From an uncultured Sphingomonadaceae bacterium (GTDB taxonomy: Bacteria > Pseudomonadota > Alphaproteobacteria > Sphingomonadales > Sphingomonadaceae), in the NCBI GenBank assembly GCA_947501325.1, contig CANMVC010000002.1:682001-746000 (forward strand): DNA of 64,000 nt. The letters run 5' to 3'. The notes under the pieces are model-generated. The model searched no databases. It was not told the DNA's origin and saw nothing but the letters and a program-made list of their open reading frames with translations. The position numbers were made by a program, and so were the translations under genes. Of this stretch, positions 58,802 to 64,000 are shown in pieces; the stretch's first letter is position 1, and each line of letters starts with the position of its first letter.

Positions 58802-58872
58802 CCGTTCGTCCTGAGCCTGTCGAAGGACATCTCAAGACCATAGATGCACTTCGACAGGCTCAGTGCGAACGG
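58802..58872. repeat. REP-like palindromic element
   Basis: Two 29-base arms (58802-58830 and 58844-58872) are reverse complements at 25 of 29 positions with a 13-base loop. The core CTGAGCCTGTCGAAG is the widespread dispersed palindrome of sphingomonads and some other proteobacteria. It lies between convergent genes and may also end transcripts. Confidence 0.8.
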
Positions 58873-58892
58873 GTATCTGATAAGGGCTGGAC

Positions 58893-60077
58893 CTAGAAAG
58901 CCGAGAAAGGCTTGTCCTTGTCGACCCGCACATCCTGCGGTAGGCCCAGCACGCGTTCCGCGATAATGTTTTTCAATATCTCGTCGGTACCACCGGCGAT
59001 CCGAAGGCCCGGCGCCCACATGAAGCTTTCCTGAAAAATCGCATCCGCTGGGGCATGATCCTTGTCGGAAATAATCCCATAATGGTCCTGCATCTCGATC
59101 GCGCTGTTGCAGATATCCTGCAAATGGTTTGCGGTGATCACCTTGCCGATGGAGTTTTCCGGCCCCGGAGTTTCGCCTTTGGACAAGGCTGTCTGGGTGC
59201 GGAATTTGGTCAGCTTGTAACCCTGCGCCGCGACATACCAGTCCGCCAGTTTCGCTCGGAACGCCTGATCGCTCATCGAACCGGATGACCGGGCATAGTC
59301 CATAATCTCGGCCCAGTCCGGTCCCGGCGAGCCGCCCACGGCAAGCCGCTCGTTCATCAGCGTGACCAAGGCCACTTTCCAGCCCATGCCCGGTTCGCCA
59401 AGCCGGTCGCTGTCGGGAATGCGGACGTCGGTGAAGTAAACCTCGTTAAACTCACTGCCGCCCGATGCCTGATGGATCGGGCGCACATCGACGCCTTCCT
59501 GGTTCATGTCGACGATGAACATGGTCAGGCCCTTATGCTTGGGCACATCCGGGTCTGTGCGCACCAGCAGGATGCCATAGTCGGAATAATGCGCACCGGA
59601 GGTCCAGACCTTCTGGCCATTAATCACCCAGTCATCGCCATCCTTGACCGCTTTGGTTTTCAGGCCAGCAACATCAGACCCGGCGGCCGGTTCAGAGAAT
59701 AGCTGGCACCAGATTTCTTCACCGAACAGCGCCTTTTGGACATAGCGCTTCTTATGTTCATCAGAACCAAAAGCGATAACCGTCGGCACGCACATGCCCA
59801 GACCAATGGCAAACGGCCCGGTTGGCGCATCAAATTTGGATTCCTCCTGATTCCAGATGACCTGCTGCATCGGCGATCCACCGCGGCCGCCAATTTCCTT
59901 GGGCCAGGTGATTTGCGCAAACCGGTTTTCCGCTTTGATCTTCTGCCAATCCTTGGCGCGCTGCAGATAATTGCCTGACCGGCTCGCTGCTCCCTTTTTG
60001 GGTTGCAGATGCTGGCTTAAAAAGGCGTTGGCTTCTGCTCTGAAAGCCGCTTCTTCGGTTGAGTCTGTAAAATCCAT
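58893..60077 (-). CDS. Acyl-CoA dehydrogenase (subunit of a paired enzyme)
   Basis: A 394-residue acyl-CoA dehydrogenase with LFSEPAAGSDVAGLKTKA, NGQKVWTSGAHYSDYGILLVRT and the C-terminal RIAGGTDEILKNIIAERVLGLP, which supplies part of the FAD/substrate site. It lies 24 bases after a second, divergent-in-sequence acyl-CoA dehydrogenase, suggesting a heteromeric enzyme as for steroid and cholesterol side-chain dehydrogenases. GAGG lies about nine bases before the ATG. Substrate unknown. Confidence 0.92.
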   Translation of the reverse strand: MDFTDSTEEAAFRAEANAFLSQHLQPKKGAASRSGNYLQRAKDWQKIKAENRFAQITWPKEIGGRGGSPMQQVIWNQEESKFDAPTGPFAIGLGMCVPTVIAFGSDEHKKRYVQKALFGEEIWCQLFSEPAAGSDVAGLKTKAVKDGDDWVINGQKVWTSGAHYSDYGILLVRTDPDVPKHKGLTMFIVDMNQEGVDVRPIHQASGGSEFNEVYFTDVRIPDSDRLGEPGMGWKVALVTLMNERLAVGGSPGPDWAEIMDYARSSGSMSDQAFRAKLADWYVAAQGYKLTKFRTQTALSKGETPGPENSIGKVITANHLQDICNSAIEMQDHYGIISDKDHAPADAIFQESFMWAPGLRIAGGTDEILKNIIAERVLGLPQDVRVDKDKPFSAF

Positions 60078-60101
60078 TTTCTCGTCCTCGTCTTAAATTG
60101 A

Positions 60102-61220
60102 TTACGCAGCGTTTTTCGCTTCAAGCGCGGAAACCAGTTTCTCTTTCCAGACCGCCGGACTGCCTGCCTGCACCGCCAATAATTTGGCGCGGCGATAATA
60201 GAGGTGGCAATCCACTTCCCAGGTAAAACCCATACCGCCATGGGTCTGGATATTTTCCTTGCTGGCAAACCAGAACGCTTCCGACGCAGCAACCCGCGCC
60301 GCCGCCGCAGCTTCCGGCAATTCGGCCGCATCGGTCGACAGGGCCCACGCGCCATAATAGGCGTTGGAACGCGCCACTTCATTTTTCACATATATGTCGG
60401 CGAGCTTATGCTTGATCGCCTGATTGCCGCCAATGGGGCGTCCAAAAGCATGGCGCTCTTTGGCATATTCCGTTGCCATCTCCAGACAGCGCGAAGCTCC
60501 GCCCAATTGTTCAAAGGCCAATAATACCGCGCCGCGATTCATCACCTGGTCGAGAACAGCCATTCCGTTGCCGGTTTCCTGGCCCAATCGCGCAGCAGAT
60601 GCACCGTCAAATTTAATCTCGGCATGGCTCCGCGTCGGCTCTATCGTTTTCAGGGCTTTTCGCGATACGCCATCCTGATCCAGCGCCACTATATAGATGC
60701 CAGCGCCACTGCCTTCTTTCGCCAGCACCGCCGCATGGGTGGCTATGTCGCCATCCGTCACAGGGACTTTGGTACCCGTTAGGGTGCCGTCCTTGGCCGT
60801 CGTCCGCACGGTTGCCGCGGACAGCGCTCCTGGCCCTTCGGTTGTCGCGAGACATCCGACAATCGTGCCATCAGCGACTTTGGGCAGCCATTCGGCTTTC
60901 TGCTCGTCGGTCCCGGCCAACTTTATCGCCTCTGCAAAAAAGAATGCAGATGAGCCGAACGGCACAGGTGCCAACACCCGGCCAAGCTCTTCAGCAATGA
61001 CACAAAGCTCCAGCATGCCAAGACCAAGGCCGCCAAATTCCTCCGGAATCGCGGCCCCTAGCCAGCCCATTTCGACGATCTTCTGCCAGACTTCGTCATT
61101 GTGGCTCATTGCGTCGTCGTCAAGCACAGCACGAACATGCGCGCTTGTGCATTGCGCTTCGAGGAATTTGCGTGCTTCGTCACGCAAGAATTTCTGATCG
61201 TCCGAGAAATCAAAGTTCAA
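60102..61220 (-). CDS. Acyl-CoA dehydrogenase, second subunit
   Basis: A 372-residue relative of the downstream enzyme, with FDFSDDQKFLRDEARKFLEAQ, ALATTEGPGALS-type region (CLATTEGPGALSAA) in place of the usual T.P.aGSD, and THGGMGFTWEVDCHLYYRRAK. It lacks the C-terminal GTxEI motif present in its partner, as is typical of the non-catalytic or complementary subunit. Translation is proposed from TTG at 61220 with GGAG eight bases upstream; an ATG at 61256 is the alternative. Confidence 0.88.
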   Translation of the reverse strand: MNFDFSDDQKFLRDEARKFLEAQCTSAHVRAVLDDDAMSHNDEVWQKIVEMGWLGAAIPEEFGGLGLGMLELCVIAEELGRVLAPVPFGSSAFFFAEAIKLAGTDEQKAEWLPKVADGTIVGCLATTEGPGALSAATVRTTAKDGTLTGTKVPVTDGDIATHAAVLAKEGSGAGIYIVALDQDGVSRKALKTIEPTRSHAEIKFDGASAARLGQETGNGMAVLDQVMNRGAVLLAFEQLGGASRCLEMATEYAKERHAFGRPIGGNQAIKHKLADIYVKNEVARSNAYYGAWALSTDAAELPEAAAAARVAASEAFWFASKENIQTHGGMGFTWEVDCHLYYRRAKLLAVQAGSPAVWKEKLVSALEAKNAA

Positions 61221-61357
61221 TCTACCAGCTCCTGAATTTGCTATTGTTGGGCGCATCGCTCTTGAAGCGAATCATGCACCGAACCTTCAGCGGAATTAGG
61301 CCCGAACGAAGTTAATCAGTCAATTAAATTTATTATGACAAGGTCTCGTCTTTCCTA

Positions 61358-61380
61358 CATATAACCAAATAGGTTATATG
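61358..61380. promoter_or_regulatory. 9-5-9 palindrome with back-to-back -10 boxes
   Basis: CATATAACC, five bases, GGTTATATG (perfect). Each arm holds a TATAAC. On the plus strand ATGACA lies 19 bases upstream of it; on the minus strand TTGTTA lies exactly 17 bases upstream. It is 35 bases before the endolysin ATG and upstream of the divergent acyl-CoA dehydrogenase operon. A shared operator is inferred. Confidence 0.5.
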
Positions 61381-61415
61381 CGTAGCTTCCTCCATTAACA
61401 AGAAAGCTATTAGGA

Positions 61416-61955
61416 ATGAAAATAGACAAACTCATTGACGACGTGATCGCTATAGAAGGCGAATATTCGAACCATCCCGCAGATCGCGGCGGCCCCACCC
61501 GCTGGGGCGTCACCGAAGCTGTTGCGCGCCGTAACGGCTATATCGGCGAAATGCGGCATTTTCCTTATGACCAAGCGGTTGCCATATATAAGCGCAACTA
61601 TTGGGTAAGGCCGGGCTTTGACAAAGTCAGTAGCCATGCTCCCAGATTGGCCAAAGAGCTGTTCGATACCGGCATTAATATGGGCCCAGCTGCGGCAGCC
61701 GGATTTTTGCAACGCGCGCTTAATGCACTGAATCGCAATGCGCGGGATTATGCTGACATAAAAATCGACCGTCAAATTGGACCACAGACTATCGGCGCGC
61801 TGGAACAATTCATGCGAAAACGCGGAGCCAGCGGCGAGACTGTTCTGCTGAAGGCCGTCGAAGCCCTCCAGGGTGAACGCTATATCAAATTGGCAGAGCA
61901 GCGTCCGGCCAATGAAGCCTTTCTATATGGCTGGCTGGCCAATCGTATCGGCTGA
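61416..61955 (+). CDS. GH108-type endolysin (N-acetylmuramidase) with peptidoglycan-binding tail
   Basis: A 179-residue phage-like lysozyme: IAIEGEYSNHPADRGGPTRWG carries the catalytic-type Glu (EGGY/EGEY motif), followed by ELFDTGINMGPAAAAGFLQRALN and IDRQIGPQTIGAL, the peptidoglycan-binding domain. Family members serve phages and gene transfer agents in cell lysis, or act as secretion activators. No signal peptide, so export would need a holin; one is encoded 176 bases downstream. The start follows AGGA immediately, so translation initiation may be weak. Confidence 0.88.
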   Translation: MKIDKLIDDVIAIEGEYSNHPADRGGPTRWGVTEAVARRNGYIGEMRHFPYDQAVAIYKRNYWVRPGFDKVSSHAPRLAKELFDTGINMGPAAAAGFLQRALNALNRNARDYADIKIDRQIGPQTIGALEQFMRKRGASGETVLLKAVEALQGERYIKLAEQRPANEAFLYGWLANRIG

Positions 61956-61979
61956 ACCTGTCCACGGATTATAGCCAAT

Positions 61980-62090
61980 GAACTCTGTGCACTTTGTCAA
62001 CTTCGTAGTGTTGCACAATCCGGCATGCGCTGACCCAAATCAGAAATGCTGAGAATACAGGCTTTATTGGTGAGAACTGTGTGAACTTTG
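61980..62090 (+). repeat. 17-base direct repeat between endolysin and holin genes
   Basis: GAACTCTGTGCACTTTG (61980-61996) and GAACTGTGTGAACTTTG (62074-62090) match at 15 of 17 bases, 94 bases apart, the second ending about 41 bases before the holin ATG. They could be regulator sites for the holin gene; function unknown. Confidence 0.45.
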
Positions 62091-62131
62091 GCCTCTCCTT
62101 CCCACTCCCAATTAATAAGGAACCCAGATCC

Positions 62132-62545
62132 ATGTCTCTGCTTTCCACCCTCATCGAACCCATCTCCAAAATAATCGACAAGGTCATCCCCGACAAAGAA
62201 GCCCGCGACCGCGCCAAGCTGGAACTGCTCAAACTGGAGGGCAGTCAGGAAATGGAACAGGTCCGCGTCCAGATATCTGCCATCTTGGCAGAAGCGCAAT
62301 CCACCGACCCCTGGACCAGCCGCGCTCGCCCGAGTTTTTTATACGTCATGTATATCTTGCTGCTCTGGTCTCTACCCATGGGTTTGATCGCCGCGATCAG
62401 ACCAGAGGCAGCCCAGGACATTGCCAGCGGGATGAACGCTTATCTCGCCGGGATTCCCGAACCCCTATATGCCTTATTTGGGACAGGATATCTTGGCTAT
62501 ACTGTGGCAAGACAATGGGGGAAAATACGCGGTGTCGAGAAATAG
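62132..62545 (+). CDS. GTA-type holin (3TM family)
   Basis: A 137-residue protein: an amphipathic N-terminal region (IIDKVIPDKEARDRAKLELLKLEG) with a membrane segment near residues 68-90 (RARPSFLYVMYILLLWSLP) and further hydrophobic stretches to residue ~130 (YALFGTGYLGYTVARQWGK). This resembles the holin family first defined from gene transfer agents (GTA_holin_3TM). With the upstream endolysin it would form a lysis cassette. No capsid, tail or terminase genes lie in the window. ATG at 62132 rather than 62081, from the homology start and AAGGA upstream. Confidence 0.85.
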   Translation: MSLLSTLIEPISKIIDKVIPDKEARDRAKLELLKLEGSQEMEQVRVQISAILAEAQSTDPWTSRARPSFLYVMYILLLWSLPMGLIAAIRPEAAQDIASGMNAYLAGIPEPLYALFGTGYLGYTVARQWGKIRGVEK

Positions 62546-62573
62546 ACAAAGAATCGCGTAGATTAACCGCCTG

Positions 62574-62631
62574 TTTTTTGGGCAATTAACTATTTTCTTG
62601 CCCAAAAAATGGACAATTTCCGCCATTTTTT
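62574..62631 (+). promoter_or_regulatory. Two overlapping hairpins in the leader of the Cys-rich lipoprotein gene
   Basis: Hairpin A: TTTTTTGGGCAA (62574-62585) pairs with TTGCCCAAAAAA (62598-62609). Hairpin B: AAAAAATGG (62604-62612) pairs with CCATTTTTT (62623-62631). Both need the A-run at 62604-62609, so they exclude one another; B ends in a T-run like a weak terminator. The layout resembles an attenuator. Whether a promoter lies upstream of A is not known. Confidence 0.4.
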
Positions 62632-62715
62632 AAGACGACGCACAAATAGACTTGCCATGCCTACATCTTTGCAGATAGAGGGGAAAGTCTAGTTCATTCC
62701 AAAGGGGATATTTAA

Positions 62716-63012
62716 ATGTCTAACGAAACAAGTTTCCGCAAAATGCTGGCAGTAGCCGGTGGTCTTGCTCTTGCAGTACCTGCTCTTTCAGCATGTGCCG
62801 AGCAAGCTGAAGACGCTGCTGCAACAGCAGAATGTGCTGCATGTGCAGCTGAATGCGCTGCTGAGTGTGCCGCATGTGCTGCTGAATGTGCTGCTGACGC
62901 GACCGGCGATGCCGCTGCTTGTGCTGCTGGCTGTGCTGCATGCGCTGCTGAGTGTGCTGCTGAAGCTGCTGGCGATGCAGCTTGTGCTGCTGCAGACGCA
63001 GTTACCGAGTAA
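62716..63012 (+). CDS. Cys/Ala/Glu-rich repeat lipoprotein, putative metal binder
   Basis: A 98-residue protein of unknown family. A signal peptide ends in lipobox LSAC (C27); Ala at +2 favours the outer membrane. The mature part is nearly all Ala, Cys, Glu and Asp. Cysteines at 40, 43, 47, 51, 54, 58 and again 69, 73, 76, 80, then 90, are spaced 3 or 4 apart, the pattern that puts them on one face of an alpha-helix. Two TGD/AGDA turns (63-65, 86-87) would separate helices. Copper-storage proteins use Cys-lined helices in this way, but there is no sequence homology to them that I can see. AAGGGG lies about eight bases before the ATG. Real gene judged likely from ribosome-binding site, signal and lipobox. 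Confidence 0.8.
   Translation: MSNETSFRKMLAVAGGLALAVPALSACAEQAEDAAATAECAACAAECAAECAACAAECAADATGDAAACAAGCAACAAECAAEAAGDAACAAADAVTE
62818..62985 (+). repeat. Codon-repeat tract inside the Cys-rich lipoprotein gene
   Basis: Imperfect tandem repeats of GCTGCTGAATGTGCT-like units, encoding Ala-Ala-Glu-Cys-Ala. Such tracts can grow or shrink by replication slippage, so copy number may vary between strains. Confidence 0.7.
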
Positions 63013-63029
63013 GCTAAGCTTATTCAGCA

Positions 63030-63656
63030 TTGGAAAATGCATTAGAAAGGCTGTTTGAGCTTACGGGCCAGATAGCTAAAGAGGGCGTCTCGCTAGTACC
63101 CAGAGTGGTACCGGCAGACGCCCCTTTCGTTCAGTACCAACATTATCCGAAGGGCGACTGTGTTGCACCCGGCAACAAGTCTCGCTGGTTTTACCATGCG
63201 CACAAACCCGAAGAACGGGAAGAAGGCGAACATGGCCATTTCCACATGTTCCTGCCGCTCGATATGTTCAAAGGCGTAGACGCGCTGTACGAACCACCGA
63301 AAAAATTACCCAATGGCAAACCAACCCAAGGCGTTGTCCATTTTGGTGCTTTGAGCTTTGATCTCGATGGCATGCCGCTTAGCTGGTTCACGACCAACTA
63401 TTGGGTCACTTACGAATATTTCATGCCTGCTGATGCCATAGCATCACGGCTAAAGCTATTTTCGATGAAAAACGCGCCGGGTGATCCGCTGGTCAACGAC
63501 TGGCTTACCGCCGCTGTAACGGTTTTTAACGAGCCAATTATTGACATGCTCAACGAACGGGACAAGCTGTTAGCCGAAAAGAAGGCGGAGCTTGGCGACG
63601 CTGTCTTCGAGAATAAATCGGTCGAGATCATGTCACGCCGGGCCTTCGACCTTTAA
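63030..63656 (+). CDS. Protein of unknown family with a clustered His/Glu motif
   Basis: A 208-residue cytoplasmic-looking protein (no signal peptide or membrane segment). It contains RWFYHAHKPEEREEGEHGHFHMFLP (about residues 51-75), with five histidines and several glutamates close together, a likely metal site, then FGALSFDLDGMPLSWFTTNYWVTYEYF. I do not recognise the family with confidence. The start seems to be TTG, as no ATG or GTG fits and a stop lies 15 bases upstream. It begins 17 bases after the Cys-rich lipoprotein gene and is probably co-transcribed. Confidence 0.8.
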   Translation: MENALERLFELTGQIAKEGVSLVPRVVPADAPFVQYQHYPKGDCVAPGNKSRWFYHAHKPEEREEGEHGHFHMFLPLDMFKGVDALYEPPKKLPNGKPTQGVVHFGALSFDLDGMPLSWFTTNYWVTYEYFMPADAIASRLKLFSMKNAPGDPLVNDWLTAAVTVFNEPIIDMLNERDKLLAEKKAELGDAVFENKSVEIMSRRAFDL

Positions 63657-63719
63657 GCCGAAAGCGTCTCGAATTATCGCGCTGAGCCGCATTTGGCAAT
63701 GCAACCGGGCCAAGCGCTT

Positions 63720-64000
63720 CTATCGTTCAACAACGTCCTTTTTCATCGGAGCAAGCTTCGCCAGAAACCGATTTTGCAGCCGGAAGGGGACCTTTTCTTC
63801 TTCCATAGCTACCTGTAAATTCTCAACCAGCGCGTTCATATCGGCCATCTGAATGCCCAGATTTTTATGCGCAGCGCGCATGTCGCGGCCAGAATAATCG
63901 CAACCGGCATTGAGTATGTAACAAAATTGTTCGAAAAGCGTTCGGCGCAGACGCATCATGTCCTGACCTTTGAAAATATCACCGATCCTCGGATCTTCAA
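63720..64000 (-). CDS. Group 1 truncated haemoglobin, C-terminal part (5' end outside window)
   Basis: About 92 C-terminal residues in a frame running off the right edge. DPRIGDIFKGQDMMRLRRTLFEQFCYI followed by CDYSGRDMRAAHKNLGI (proximal His in AAHKN) and MADMNALVENLQVAMEEEKVP matches the last helices of group 1 truncated globins. These bind O2 or NO. The ATG at 63959 is internal to the domain and not the true start. Confidence 0.88.
   Translation of the reverse strand, partial: EDPRIGDIFKGQDMMRLRRTLFEQFCYILNAGCDYSGRDMRAAHKNLGIQMADMNALVENLQVAMEEEKVPFRLQNRFLAKLAPMKKDVVER

Noticed and set aside
58615-59019. 134-codon minus-strand frame across the REP element
   Set aside because: It is created by the palindrome (typical SLSK / FDRLRTN translation of this repeat family) and overlaps two real genes.
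62574-62609. Intrinsic terminator after the holin gene
   Set aside because: The stem has its T-run on the 5' side and A-run on the 3' side, the opposite of an intrinsic terminator on either strand; kept only as part of the paired-hairpin observation.
62720-63042. Two minus-strand frames (Gln/His-rich and Ser/Cys-rich) opposite the Cys-rich lipoprotein gene
   Set aside because: They arise from the GCT/TGT codon repeat read backward; the plus-strand frame has ribosome-binding site, signal peptide and lipobox.
62759-63058. Leu-rich plus-strand frame overlapping the Cys-rich gene
   Set aside because: It is the +1 reading of the same repeats, giving a run of Leu/Val with no ribosome-binding site.

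Overview
The window looks like a stretch of chromosome from a marine or freshwater sphingomonad (Alphaproteobacteria, Sphingomonadales; Sphingorhabdus/Parasphingorhabdus-like). This rests on gene style: an ECF sigma/FecR/TonB-receptor unit with an STN domain, a fused cysNC, yajC-secD-secF followed by an Mth938-like gene, GTA-type holin, many acyl-CoA enzymes, and moderate GC. The species assignment is inference. No rRNA, CRISPR array, transposase or integrase was found. One tRNA (Pro, GGG) is present. Both ends cut genes: a molybdopterin oxidoreductase on the left and a group 1 truncated haemoglobin on the right.

Layout. 1-9.3 kb: molybdopterin enzyme tail, then on the minus strand a cell-surface-signalling import unit (ECF sigma, FecR anti-sigma, large TonB-dependent receptor, secreted two-lobed M16 zinc protease). 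The receptor and protease genes each carry the same promoter-like box, with identical bases and spacing. 9.5-15.3 kb: 2,4-dienoyl-CoA reductase and a tightly coupled cysD-cysNC-cysQ sulfate-activation operon. 15.3-28.4 kb: surface-glycan region, with a CapD/WbpM-like dehydratase, UDP-glucose dehydrogenase, mannose-6-P isomerase, GDP-mannose synthase, WecB/WecC for UDP-ManNAcA, and a translationally coupled four-gene membrane glycosylation cassette. 28.6-46.5 kb: mixed metabolism (CitE-like lyase, aldehyde dehydrogenase, CoA transferase), DEAD-box helicase, gamma-glutamyltransferase, cytochrome b/c pair, a glutathione-dependent formaldehyde detoxification operon, small regulators, a glycosyltransferase, and the Sec accessory operon. 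46.8-53.5 kb: tRNA-Pro, biotin-dependent carboxyltransferase, isoaspartyl peptidase, SDR, ispG, a small monooxygenase. 53.5-58.8 kb: an Rrf2 regulator facing a membrane/AhpD-like fusion gene across a pair of inverted-repeat operators, then an operon of flavoprotein, thioredoxin-like, GspN and luciferase-like genes. 58.8-61.2 kb: REP-like palindrome and a paired acyl-CoA dehydrogenase operon. 61.4-64 kb: phage/GTA-type endolysin and holin, then an unusual Cys/Ala/Glu lipoprotein whose cysteines would line one face of a helix, a His-rich protein of unknown family, and the haemoglobin.

The most promising leads are: (1) the import-and-cleave unit, which resembles the FusA/FusC protein-import system in gene content and appears co-regulated by its own sigma factor; (2) the Cys-lined lipoprotein with its His-rich neighbour, a candidate metal-binding pair; (3) the Rrf2 operator pair controlling a membrane-AhpD fusion; and (4) the GTA-like lysis pair under a palindromic promoter.
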